Positions 22,437 to 33,855 of a stretch of DNA of 64,000 nucleotides are shown in pieces. Each line of letters begins with the position of its first letter. Position 1 is the stretch's first letter. The notes under the pieces were generated by a model that searched no databases, was not told the origin of the DNA, and saw nothing but the letters and a program-made list of their open reading frames with translations. This DNA is from Atherinomorus stipes (Eukaryota > Chordata > Actinopteri > Atheriniformes > Atherinidae). A program made the translations under genes and the position numbers. The stretch spans positions 1 to 64,000 of the forward strand of contig JALJCO010013447.1 in assembly GCA_023101725.1 (NCBI GenBank), written 5' to 3'.

Positions 22437-25410
22437 AACCAGTCCAGCCTGGACTTCCCGGTCCAGAACGGACCTCCTGGTCCAGCCTGGACTTCCCGGT
22501 CCAGAACGGACCTCCTGGTCCAGCCTGCACTTCCCGGTCCAGAACGGACCTCCTGGTCCAGCATGGAGATCTTGGTCCAGAACGGACCTCCTGGTCCAGC
22601 CTGGACTTCCCGGTCCAGAACGGACCTCCTGGTCCAGCCTGGACTTCCCGGTCCAGAACGGACCTCCTGGTCCAGCCTGGAGATCTTGGTCCAGAACGGA
22701 CCTCCTGGTCCAGCCTGGACTTCCCGGTCCAGAACGGACCTCCTGGTCCAGCCTGCACTTCCCGGTCCAGAACGGACCTCCTGGTCCAGCCTGGAGATCC
22801 TGGTCCAGAACGGACCTCCTGGTCCAGCCTGCACTTCCCGGTCCAGAACGGACCTCCTGGTCCAGCCTGGACTTCCCGGTCCAGAACGGACCTCCTGGTC
22901 CAGCCTGGAGATCTTGGTCCAGAACGGACCTCCTGGTCCAGCCTGCACTTCCCGGTCCAGAACGGACCTCCTGGTCCAGCCTGGAGATCTTGGTCCAGAA
23001 CGGACCTCCTGGTCCAGCCTGGAGATCCCGGTCCAGAACGGACCTCCTGGTCCAGCCTGCACTTCCCGGTCCAGAACGGACCTCCTGGTCCAGCCTGCAC
23101 TTCCCGGTCCAGAATGGACCTCCTGGTCCAGCCTGGAGATCTTGGTCCAGAACGGACCTCCTGGTCCAGCCTGGACTTCCCGGTCCAGAACGGACCTCCT
23201 GGTCCAGCCTGCACTTCCCGGTCCAGAACGGACCTCCTGGTCCAGCCTGGAGATCCCGGTCCAGAACGGACCTCCTGGTCCAGCCTGCACTTCCCGGTCC
23301 AGAACGGACCTCCTGGTCCAGCCTGCACTTCCCGGTCCAGAACGGACCTCCTGGTCCAGCCTGGAGATCCCGGTCCAGAACGGACCTCCTGGTCCAGCCT
23401 GGACTTCCCGGTCCAGAACGGACCTCCTGGTCCAGCCTGGAGATCTTGGTCCAGAACGGACCTCCTGGTCCAGCCTGGAGATCCCGGTCCAGAACGGACC
23501 TCCTGGTCCAGCCTGGACTTCCCAGTCCAGAACGGACCTCCTGGTCCAGCCTGGACTTCCCGGTCCAGAACGGACCTCCTGGTCCAGCCTGGAGATCTTG
23601 GTCCAGAACGGACCTCCTGGTCCAGCCTGGACTTCCCGGTCCAGAACGGACCTCCTGGTCCAGCCTGCACTTCCCGGTCCAGAACGGACCTCCTGGTCCA
23701 GCCTGGAGATCCCGGTCCAGAACGGACCTCCTGGTCCAGCCTGGACTTCCCGGTCCAGAACGGACCTCCTGGTCCAGCCTGGAGATCCTGGTCCAGAACG
23801 GACCTCCTGGTCCAGCCTGGACTTCCCGGTCCAGAACGGACCTCCTGGTCCAGCCTGGAGATCCCGGTCCAGAACGGACCTCCTGGTCCAGCCTGGACTT
23901 CCCGGTCCAGAACGGACCTCCTGGTCCAGCCTGGAGATCTTGGTCCAGAACGGACCTCCTGGTCCAGCCTGGACTTCCCGGTCCAGAACGGACCTCCTGG
24001 TCCAGCCTGGAGATCCCGGTCCAGAACGGACCTCCTGGTCCAGCCTGGACTTCCCGGTCCAGAACGGACCTCCTGGTCGAGCCTGGACTTCCCGGTCCAG
24101 AACTGACCTCCTGGTCCAGCCTGGAGATCTTGGTCCAGAACGGACCTCCTGGTCCAGCCTGCACTTCCCGGTCCAGAACGGACCTCCTGGTCCAGCCTGG
24201 AGATCCCGGTCCAGAACGGACCTCCTGGTCCAGCCTGGAGATCCTGGTCCAGAACGGACCTCCTGGTCCAGCCTGGACTTCCCGGTTCAGAACGGACCTC
24301 CTGGTCCAGCCTGGACTTCCCGGTCCAGAACGGACCTCCTGGTCCAGCCTGGACTTCCCAGTCCAGAACGGACCTCCTGGTCCAGCCTGGACTTCCCGGT
24401 CCAGAACGGACCTCCTGGTCCAGCCTGGAGATCTTGGTCCAGAACGGACCTCCTGGTCCAGCCTGCACTTCCCGGTCCAGAACGGACCTCCTGGTCCAGC
24501 CTGCACTTCCCGGTCCAGAACGGACCTCCTGGTCCAGCCTGGAGATCTTGGTCCAGAACGGACCTCCTGGTCCAGCCTGCACTTCCCGGTCCAGAACGGA
24601 CCTCCTGGTCCAGCCTGGACTTCCCGGTCCAGAACGGACCTCCTGGTCCAGCCTGGACTTTCCGGTCCAGAACGGACCTCCTGGTCCAGCCTGGAGATCT
24701 TGGTCCAGAACGGACCTCCTGGTCCAGCCTGGACTTCCCGGTCCAGAACGGACCTCCTGGTCCAGCCTGGAGATCTTGGTCCAGAACGGACCTCCTGGTC
24801 CAGCCTGCACTTCCCGGTCCAGAACGGACCTCCTGGTCCAGCCTGGAGATCTTGGTCCAGAACGGACCTCCTGGTCCAGCCTGGACTTCCCGGTCCAGAA
24901 CGGACCTCCTGGTCCAGCCTGCACTTCCCGGTCCAGAACGGACCTCCTGGTCCAGCCTGGACTTCCCGGTCCAGAACGGACCTCCTGGTCCAGCCTGGAG
25001 ATCTTGGTCCAGAACGGACCTCCTGGTCCAGCCTGGACTTCCCAGTCCAGAACGGACCTCCTGGTCCAGCCTGGACTTCCCGGTCCAGAACGGACCTCCT
25101 GGTCCAGCCTGGAGATCTTGGTCCAGAACGGACCTCCTGGTCCAGCCTGCACTTCCCGGTCCAGAACGGACCTCCTGGTCCAGCCTGGAGATCCCGGTCC
25201 AGAACGGACCTCCTGGTCCAGCCTGGAGATCCCGGTCCAGAACGGACCTCCTGGTCCAGCCTGGAGATCCTGGTCCAGAACGGACCTCCTGGTCCAGCCT
25301 GGACTTCCCAGTCCAGAACGGACCTCCTGGTCCAGCCTGGACTTCCCGGTTCAGAACGGACCTCCTGGTCCAGCCTGGACTTCCCGGTCCAGAACGGACC
25401 TCCTGGTCCT
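22437..25410. repeat. 38-bp tandem array, about 78 copies, with four unit types
   Basis: Each unit is GGTCCAGAACGGACCTCCTG plus GTCCAGCCTG plus an 8-base variable part. The variable part takes mainly four forms: GACTTCCC, CACTTCCC, GAGATCTT and GAGATCCC (plus rare GAGATCCT). Everything else is nearly invariant. The period is not divisible by three, so three frames per strand remain open for hundreds of codons with a 38-residue super-period. These collagen-like or Pro/Ser-rich readings are artefacts. The array ends about 60 bp before the first supported zinc-finger exon, so it probably lies in an intron or promoter-proximal DNA of that gene. Confidence 0.95.
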
Positions 25411-25471
25411 GGTTTCCCGGAACCAGGTCAGACCTGATCCTGGAAGACTGAAACCTACTTTTGTCCTCCAG

Positions 25472-25960
25472 GTCACAGAGTTGCACACCTGCAGGACGTC
25501 ACCTGGATACGGAGGACCAATCAGATGCCAGCAGCGGCTGATGATGTCGTGGGTGCAGCAGCGTTACCGTGACGTCGGGCCGGTGACTCTGCAGGTGGTG
25601 GGCGGAGCTCTGAGCTCCAGCCTGTACTGTGGGGAGGTGGAGGGTCTGTCCCTGGTGGAGTCCTTCCTGGTGGAGGTGTTCCGCTGCAAGCTGTGTCAGT
25701 TCACCTGCGGCCCCCGGACCGCCATCCACACCCACCTGCAGCTGAGGCACCGCCCCCACCTCACCTGCCACGGGGAGGGGCTTCAGCAGGACGGGGACGG
25801 GCTTCAGCAGGACGCGTCGCCCTATCAGCTGGAGCTGAACGGAGAGACGAACGGTGAGGAAGACGAGGAGTTCCTGCTCTACAACATGCTGGACAGCATG
25901 AGTCCGGCCAGCTGTGACATCAGCAGCCAGGAGGGGCTGCAGGTGGCCCACACCTGCGAG
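25472..25960 (+). CDS. C2H2 zinc-finger gene, exon A (first supported exon; finger 1)
   Basis: Acceptor tttgtcctccag ends at 25471 and donor gag|gtgggt follows 25960. The exon is 489 bp, phase 0 to phase 0, open throughout in frame 2. It reads VTELHTCRTSPGYGG at the start and SLYCGEVEGLSLVESFLVEV before finger 1, CKLCQFTCGP...HLQLRH (C-x2-C-x12-H-x4-H). An acidic segment (GEEDEEFLLYNMLDSM) and a Ser-rich tail ending AHTCE follow. An internal Met pair (about 25539) could be a start if this were the first coding exon, but the clean upstream acceptor argues for an internal exon whose predecessors are not found. I do not recognise the orthologue. C2H2 proteins of this layout are usually nuclear DNA-binding factors; that is family knowledge, not shown here. 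Confidence 0.75.
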
Positions 25961-27628
25961 GTGGGTAGGACACACACACACACACACATCCCTAACCCTA
26001 ACCACCATAACTAACCGCCTAACCCTAACCACCATAACTAACTGCCTAACCCCAACCACCATAACTAACTGCCTAACCCTAACCACCATAACTAACTGCC
26101 TAACCCTTACCACCATAACTAACTGCCTAACCCTAACCACCATAACTAACTGCCCAACCCCAACCACCATAACTAACTGCCTAACCCTAACCACCATAAC
26201 TAACTGCCTAACCCTTACCACCATAATAAACTGCCTAACCCTAACCACTACAACTAACTGCCTAACCCCAACCACCATAACTAGCCGCCTAACCCTTGTC
26301 CTAACCACCATAACTAACTGCCTAACCCTTGTCCTAACCACCATAACTAACCGCCTAACCCTTGTCCTAACCACCATAACTAGCTGCCTAACCCTTGTCC
26401 TAACCACCATAACTAACCCCCTTGTCCTAACCACCATAACTAACCCCCTTGTCCTAACCACCATAACTAGCCGCCTAACCCTTGCCCTAACCACCATAAC
26501 TAACCGCCTTACCCTAACCACCATAACTAGCCACCTAACCCTTGTCCTAACCACCATAACTAGCCGCCTAACCCTTGTCCTAACCACCATAACTAACCGC
26601 CTAACCCTTGTCCTAACCACCATAACTAGCCGCCTAACCCTTGTCCTAACCACCATAACTAGCCGCCTAACCCTTGTCCCAACCACCATAACTAACCGCC
26701 TAACCCTTGTCCTAACCACCATAACTAACCGCCTAACCCTTGTCCTAACCACCATAACTAACCGCCTAACCACCATAACTAACCTCCTAACCCTTGTCCT
26801 AACCACCATAACTAGCCGCCTAACCCTTGTCCTAACCACCATAACTAACTGCCTAACCCTTGTCCTAACCACCATAACTAACCGCCTAACCCTTGTCCTA
26901 ACCACCATAACTAGCTGCCTAACCCTTGTCCTAACCACCATAACTAACCCCCTTGTCCTAACCACCATAACTAACCCCCTTGTCCTAACCACCATAACTA
27001 GCCGCCTAACCCTTGCCCTAACCACCATAACTAACCGCCTTACCCTAACCACCATAACTAGCCACCTAACCCTTGTCCTAACCACCATAACTAGCCGCCT
27101 AACCCTTGTCCTAACCACCATAACTAACCGCCTAACCCTTGTCCTAACCACCATAACTAGCCGCCTAACCCTTGTCCTAACCACCATAACTAGCCGCCTA
27201 ACCCTTGTCCTAACCACCATAACTAACCGCCTAACCCTTGTCCCAACCACCATAACTAACCGCCTAACCCTTGTCCTAACCACCATAACTAACCGCCTAA
27301 CCCTTGTCCTAACCACCATAACTAACCGCCTAACCACCATAACTAACCTCCTAACCCTTGTCCTAACCACCATAACTAGCCGCCTAACCCTTGTCCTAAC
27401 CACCATAACTAGCCGCCTAACCCTAATACTAACCCAAACCTAAACTCATCGGAACTTTAACTCTTAAACCAAATCTTGACCCCACAAAATGTTTTTTGTT
27501 CCGCAGTTTTAGGGAGAACTGGTCCAAATGTCCTCACTTTGTTGGTTAAAAGCAGAAAATGGTCCTCACAATGTAGCAAGTACAGGAACACACACACACC
27601 AGTTCCTCATCCTTGATTCTGTCTGCAG
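25961..27628 (+). repeat. Intron A: CCTAACC-rich 27/33-bp array
   Basis: The intron starts gtgggtaggacacacacac and ends gattctgtctgcag. From about 25985 to 27440 it is a tandem array of ccctaaccaccataactaac plus tgcctaa (27 bp). This changes at about 26290 to a 33-bp form with an added cttgtc block. A duplicated block of about 564 bp is visible (the motif cgcctaaccaccataactaa recurs at about 26762 and 27326). The first units include CCCTAACCCTAACC, which resembles vertebrate telomeric sequence, but true (CCCTAA)n tracts are absent. The rest (27441-27628) is unique intron. Confidence 0.85.
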
Positions 27629-28346
27629 GTCAGCACTCTCTTTGAGGAGGATGAGGAGGATGAGGAGGAAGAGGAGGAAGAGGAGGACTCCTCCTCCATC
27701 TTCCCTCTGAAGGAGGACATCATGGACGTGTCCAGTCCCGTCCGTCCGGCGTCCGTCCAGGAGGAGCTGGACCAGTCAGCTCACCTCATGACTCTGGGAC
27801 TGTGTCGGATCTCGGCCATCCGACCTCCTCCTCCTCCTCCTCCTCCTCCTCCTGACCTGGGCCCGCCTCCACCTGCTGGCCCCGCCCACCTGCTCTGCCT
27901 CCTGTGTCCCCTGACGCTGCCGTCCCGCCGCCTGCTGGACGTCCACGTCCTGTCCCACAGGGACGAAGGCGGCTTCAGATGCATCCGCTGCACCTGGACC
28001 TCCCACACCTGGGAGGAGCTGGAGGCTCACTGGAGGAGCCACTGCAGGAGGAAGAGGAGGAGGAGGAGAAAGGAGCAGGAGGAGGTCTCAGAGAAGAGGA
28101 GGAGGAGGAGGAGGGAGCAGGAGGAGGTGTCAGAGAGGAGGAGGAGGAGGAGGGAGCAGGAGGAGGTGTCAGAGAGGAGGAGGAGAAAGGAGCAGGAGGA
28201 GGTGTCAGAGAGGAGGAGGAGGGAGCAGGAGGAGGTCTCAGAGAAGAGGAGGAGGAGGAGGGAGCAGGAGGAGGTGTCAGAGAAGAGGAGGAGGAGGAGG
28301 GAGCAGGAGGAGGTGTCAGAGAGGAGGACAGCTTCTAGGTCTCCAG
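27629..28346 (+). CDS. C2H2 zinc-finger gene, exon B (acidic, poly-Pro, fingers 2-3, charged repeat)
   Basis: Acceptor gattctgtctgcag ends at 27628, and phase 0 continues from exon A. In order the exon encodes VSTLFEEDEEDEEEEEE, an acidic tract; SIFPLKEDIMDVSSPV; SAHLMTLGLCRISAI; and a ten-residue proline run (about 27825). Finger 2 is CLLCPLTLPSRRLLDVHVLSH and finger 3 is CIRCTWTSHTWEELEAHWRSH. About seven imperfect repeats of RRRREQEEVSEK-type sequence follow (28050-28325). The donor used here is ctccag|gtcagc after 28346 (phase 1). An alternative ttctag|gtctcc after 28338 (phase 2) is also compatible with the downstream exons. The charged repeat is itself a small purine-only minisatellite in coding DNA and would form a charged helix. 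Confidence 0.72.
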
Positions 28347-28418
28347 GTCAGCTTCATCTTACGATGATCTTCACTCATTAATCAATAACGACTGAAAACT
28401 GCTGATTCTTGGTTTCAG

Positions 28419-28479
28419 ACCAGTGGAGGGGCCCCGTGATTGGTCAAGCAGGAGGAAAAGAGGCGGAGCTTCCTGCCAG
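28419..28479 (+). CDS. C2H2 zinc-finger gene, small exon C (61 bp)
   Basis: Acceptor ttcttggtttcag ends at 28418 and the strong donor gccag|gtgagt follows 28479. Two frames are consistent. From donor 28346 it reads (D)QWRGPVIGQAGGKEAELPA and leaves phase 2 for an exon D starting at 29931. From donor 28338 it reads (R)PVEGPRDWSSRRKRGGASCQ and leaves phase 0 for an exon D starting at 29941. Both keep the following fingers in frame, so the sequence alone does not decide. The preceding intron is only 72 bp, typical of compact fish introns. Confidence 0.5.
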
Positions 28480-28499
28480 GTGAGTCTGAACTCAGCTTT

Positions 28500-29812
28500 G
28501 ATACATGTTAGCATTGATACATGTTAGCATAGCAGCATGTATCAATGCTATCAGCTATGCTACATGCTGCTATGCTATCAGCTATGCTCCATGCTGCTTT
28601 GCTATCAGCTATGCTACATGCTGCTATGCTATCAGCTATGCTACATGCTGCTATGCTATCAGCTATGCTACATGCTGCTATGCTGTCAGCTATGCTACAG
28701 GCTGCTTTGCTATCAGCTATGCTACATGCTGCTATGCTGTCAGCTATGCTACATGCTGCTTTGCTATCAGCTATGCTACATGCTGCTTTGCTGTCAGCTA
28801 TGCTACATGCTGCTATGCTATCACCTATGCTACATGCTGCTATGCTATCAGCTATGCTACATGCTGCTATGCTGTCAGCTATGCTACATGCTGCTATGCT
28901 GTCAGCTATGCTACATGCTGCTTTGCTATCAGCTATGCTACATGCTGCTATGCTATCAGCTATGCTACATGCTGCATGCTACATGCTGCTATGCTGTCAG
29001 CTATGCTACATGCTGCTATGCTATCAGCTATGCTACATGCTGCTATGCTGTCAGCTATGCTACATGCTGCTATGCTGTCAGCTATGCTACATGCTGCTAT
29101 GCTGTCAGCTATGCTACATGCTGCTATGCTGTCAGCTATGCTACATGCTGCTATCCTATCAGCTATGCTACATGCTGCTATGCTGTCAGCTATGCTACAT
29201 GCTGCTATGCTGTCAGCTATGCTACATGCTGCTATGCTGTCAGCTATGCTACATGCTGCTTTGCTGTCAGCTATGCTACATGCTGCTATGCTATCAGCTA
29301 TGCTACATGCTGCTATGCTGTCAGCTATGCTACATGCTGCTATGCTGTCAGCTATGCTACATGCTGCTATGCTGTCAGCTATGCTACATGCTGCTATGCT
29401 ATCAGCTATGCTACATGCTGCTATGCTGTCAGCTATGCTACATGCTGCTATGCTGTCAGCTATGCTACATGCTGCTATGCTGTCAGCTATGCTACATGCT
29501 GCTATGCTGTCAGCTATGCTACATGCTGCTATGCTATCAGCTATGCTACATGCTGCTATGCTGTCAGCTATGCTACATGCTGCTATGCTGTCAGCTATGC
29601 TACATGCTGCTTTGCTGTCAGCTATGCTACATGCTGCTATGCTGTCAGCTATGCTACATGCTGCTATGCTGTCAGCTATGCTACATGCTGCTATGCTGTC
29701 AGCTATGCTACATGCTGCTATGCTATCAGCTATGCTACATGCTGCTATGCTGTCAGCTATGCTACATGCTGCTATGCTGTCAGCTATGCTACATGCTGCT
29801 ATGCTCTGCCTC
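28500..29812 (+). repeat. Intron C: 27-bp array, about 47 copies
   Basis: The unit is atgctatcagctatgctaca plus tgctgct (27 bp), with ta/tg (ATC/GTC) and ta/tt variation. The array begins about 20 bp after the exon C donor. Since 27 is a multiple of three and the unit has no stop in any forward frame, all three + frames stay open for over 430 codons (CYAISYATC, MLHAAMLSA, YQLCYMLLC). These are not genes. The last copies fade into tgctctgcctctggtgatc at 29812, and unique intron continues to 29930. Confidence 0.92.
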
Positions 29813-29930
29813 TGGTGATCTCTGCTGCAGTGTCTGTGACAACGATGTGAAACGAGCTGTTTGTTCTGCTGTGTCTGTCATCAGGTCAGTTTCCAGTCTG
29901 ACCAGTAAATCTCAGGCTGGTCCTCCTCAG

Positions 29931-30017
29931 TCTGTCTCAGAGACAGACGAAGACATTCAGGAGGAAGAAGAACGAGGAAGAGGAGGCTGAGAGTCTGAGC
30001 TGCTCACTGTGTTACAG
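29931..30017 (+). CDS. C2H2 zinc-finger gene, exon D (start of finger 4)
   Basis: Acceptor ctggtcctcctcag ends at 29930; a second candidate, tctgtctcag, ends at 29940 (see exon C). Donor ttacag|gtaact follows 30017, phase 2. The frame reads LSQRQTKTFRRKKNEEEEAE then SLSCSLCY; the split Arg codon joins exon E to complete finger 4. An in-frame TGA at 29899-29901 excludes acceptors further upstream. The Lys/Arg-rich segment could act as a nuclear localisation signal (inference). Confidence 0.65.
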
Positions 30018-30117
30018 GTAACTACATCACCCATAAGGCCTCAGCACATTCATCATTTGACCTGATGCAAATGGTCCGAGATCCGTCTACAGGTCTGCAG
30101 AACTTCACCAGTCACAT

Positions 30118-33100
30118 GACAGGAGGGCTAAAACAGGTGACAACAGGTGAGGACAGGTGAGAAAAGGTCATTACAGATGATTACAGATGAGGACAGGTGA
30201 TTACAGATGAGGACAGGTGAGAAAAGGTCATTACAGATGATTACAGATGAGGGCAGGTGAGAAAAGGTAATTACAGGTGATTGCATATGAGGACAGGTGA
30301 GAAAAGGTAATTACAGGTGATTACAGATGAGGACAGGTGAGAAAAGGTAATTACAGGTGATTACAGATGAGGACAGGTGAGAAAAGGTAATTACAGGTGA
30401 TTACAGGTGAGGACAGGTGAGAAAAGGTCATTACAGATGATTACAGATGAGGACAGGTGAGAAAAGGTAATTACAGATGATTACAGATGAGGACAGGTGA
30501 GAAAAGGTAATTACAGGTGAGGACAGGTGAGAAAAGGTCATTACAGATGATTACAGATGAGGACAGGTGAGAAAAGGTAATTACAGATGAGGACAGGTGA
30601 GAAAAGGTCATTACAGATTATTACAGATGAGGACAGGTGAGAAAAGGTAATTACAGATGATTACAGATGAGGACAGGTGAGAAAAGGTAATTACAGGTGA
30701 TTACAGGTGAGGACAGGTGAGAAAAGGTAATTACAGGTGATTACAGATGAGGACAGATGATTACAGATGAGGACAGGTGAGAAAAGGTAATTACAGGTGA
30801 TTGCATATGAGGACAGGTGAGAAAAGGTAATTACAGGTGATTACAGATGAGGACAGGTGAGAAAAGGTAATTACAGATGATTACAGATGAGGACAGGTGA
30901 GAAAAGGTAATTACAGGTGATTGCATATGAGGACAGGTGAGAAAAGGTAATTACAGGTGATTGCATATGAGGACAGGTGAGAAAAGGTAATTACAGGTGA
31001 TTACAGATGAGGACAGGTGAGAAAAGGTAATTACAGGTGATTGCATATGAGGACAGGTGAGAAAAAGGTAATTACAGGTGATTACAGATGAGGACAGGTG
31101 AGAAAAGGTAATTACAGGTGATTACAGATGAGGACAGGTGAGAAAAGGTAATTACAGATGATTACAGATGAGGACAGGTGAGAAAAGGTAATTACAGATG
31201 ATTACAGATGAGGACAGGTGAGAAAAGGTCATTACAGATGATTACAGATGAGGACAGGTGAGAAAAGGTAATTACAGGTGATTACAGGTGAGGACAGGTG
31301 AGAAAAGGTAATTACAGGTGAGGACAGGTGAGGACAGGTGAGAAAAGGTAATTACAGGTGATTACAGATGAGGACAGGTGAGAAAAGGTAATTACAGGTG
31401 ATTACAGGTGAGGACAGGTGAGAAAAGGTAATTACAGATGATTACAGATGAGGACAGGTGAGAAAAGGTCATTACAGATGATTACAGATGAGGACAGGTG
31501 AGAAAAGGTAATTACAGGTGAGGACAGGTGAGAAAAGGTCATTACAGATGATTACAGATGAGGACAGGTGAGAAAAGGTAATTACAGATGAGGACAGGTG
31601 AGAAAAGGTCATTACAGATGATTACAGATGAGGACAGGTGAGAAAAGGTGATTACAGGTGATTACAGGTGAGAAAAGGTAATTACAGGTGATTGCATATG
31701 AGGACAGGTGAGAAAAGGTAATTACAGATGATTACAGATGAGGACAGGTGAGAAAAGGTAATTACAGATGATTACAGATGAGGACAGGTGAGAAAAGGTA
31801 ATTACAGGTGATTGCATATGAGGACAGGTGAGAAAAGGTAATTACAGGTGATTGCATATGAGGACAGGTGAGAAAAGGTAATTACAGGTGATTACAGATG
31901 AGGACAGGTGAGAAAAAAGTAATTACAGGTGATTACAGATGAGGACAGGTGAGAAAAGGTAATTACAGATGATTACAGATGAGGACAGGTGAGAAAAGGT
32001 AATTACAGATGATTACAGATGAGGACAGGTGAGAAAAGGTCATTACAGATGATTACAGATGAGGACAGGTGAGAAAAGGTAATTACAGATGATTACAGAT
32101 GAGGACAGGTGAGAAAAGGTAATTACAGGTGATTCAAATGAGGACAGGTGAGAAAAGGTCATTACAGATGAGGACAGGTGAGAAAAGGTAATTACAGGTG
32201 ATTGCATATGAGGACAGGTGAGAAAAGGTAATTACAGATGATTACAGATGAGGACAGGTGAGAAAAGGTAATTACAGATGATTACAGATGAGGACAGGTG
32301 AGAAAAGGTAATTACAGGTGATTGCATATGAGGACAGGTGAGAAAAGGTAATTACAGGTGATTGCATATGAGGACAGGTGAGAAAAGGTAATTACAGGTG
32401 ATTACAGATGAGGACAGGTGAGAAAAAGTAATTACAGGTGATTACAGATGAGGACAGGTGAGAAAAGGTAATTACAGATGATTACAGATGAGGACAGGTG
32501 AGAAAAGGTAATTACAGATGATTACAGATGAGGACAGGTGAGAAAAGGTAATTACAGATGATTACAGATGAGGACAGGTGAGAAAAGGTAATTACAGGTG
32601 ATTCAAATGAGGACAGGTGAGAAAAGGTCATTACAGATGAGGACAGGTGAGAAAAGGTAATTACAGGTGATTACAGATGAGGACAGGTGAGAAAAGGTAA
32701 TTACAGATGATTACAGATGAGGACAGGTGAGAAAAGGTAATTACAGATGATTACAGATGAGGACAGGTGAGAAAAGGTAATTACAGATGATTACAGATGA
32801 GGACAGGTGAGAAAAGGTAATTACAGATGATTACAGATGAGGACAGGTGAGAAAAGGTAATTACAGGTGATTGCATATGAGGACAGGTGAGAAAAGGTAA
32901 TTACAGGTGATTACATGTGAGGACAGGTGAGAAAAGGTAATTACAGATGATTACAGATGAGGACAGGTGAGAAAAGGTAATTACAGATGATTACAGATGA
33001 GGACAGGTGAGAAAAGGTAATTACAGGTGAGGACAGGTGAGAAAAGGTAATTACAGGTGATTACAGATGAGGACAGGTGAGAAAAGGTAATTACAGATGA

Positions 33101-33662
33101 TTACAGATGAGGACAGGTGAGAAAAGGTAATTACAGATGATTACAGATAAGGACAGATGATTACATATGAGGACAGGTGAGAAAAGGTAATTACAGGTGA
33201 TTACAGGTGAGGACAGGTGATTACATATGAGGACAGGTGAGAAAAGGTAATTACAGATTATTACAGATGAGGACAGGTGAGAAAAGGTAATTACAGATTA
33301 TTACAGATGAGGACAGGTGAGAAAAGGTAATTACAGGTGATAACAGATGAGGACAGGTGATTACATATGAGGACAGGTGAGAAAAGGTAATTACAGGTGA
33401 TTACAGATGAGGACAGGTGATTACAGATGAGGACAGGTGAGAAAAGGTAATTACAGATGAGGACAGGTGAGAAAAGGTAATTACAGGTGATTACAGATGA
33501 GGACAGGTGAGAAAAGGTAATTACAGGTGATTACAGATGAGGACAGGTGAGAAAAGGTAATTACAGGTGATTACAGATGAGGACAGGTGAGAAAAGGTAA
33601 TTACAGGTGATTACAGATGAGGACAGGTGAGAAAAGGTAATTACAGGTGAGAACAGATGATT
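30118..33662 (+). repeat. Intron D: 40-bp array, about 88 copies, each with a splice-donor-like ACAGGTGAG
   Basis: The unit is ggacaggtgagaaaaggtaa plus ttacaggtgattacagatga (40 bp), with deletions and variants (gattgcatatga, gattcaaatga, gtcattacaga). It begins about 100 bp after the exon D donor and fills almost the whole 3.84-kb intron. Most units contain ACAG|GTGAG, a near-consensus 5' splice site, as well as aaaag|gtaatt. The + strand has TGA in most frames, so there is no long frame. Unique sequence resumes at about 33665 and leads to the exon E acceptor. Confidence 0.93.
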
Positions 33663-33855
33663 ACAGGCTTACAAGACTCGTGAACTTTTAGATTTTGGTG
33701 AAATCTCAGTAGATGCAATGATCAGGTAGAAGAGGTGTGTCCTCATTTTCACCTTTGTCTTGTTCCCAAACTTCATCAGCCACCACGATGTGTCACCTCA
33801 GGTAAACTTACACCAGGTGTGACAGGTGCAGTTTCCTGTGACCTCTCCTCTGCAG

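Noticed and set aside
22288..26014. Large Pro/Gly/Ser-rich frames on both strands (collagen- or mucin-like)
   Set aside because: They come from a stop-free 38-bp unit read in all phases. All frames are equally open and show a 38-residue period, the signature of translated non-coding satellite.
25499..27443. Minus-strand MVVRTRVRRLV frame and plus-strand TTITNRLTL frame as repeat proteins
   Set aside because: They lie within an intron array between two well-defined exons; there is no independent start, splice or composition evidence.
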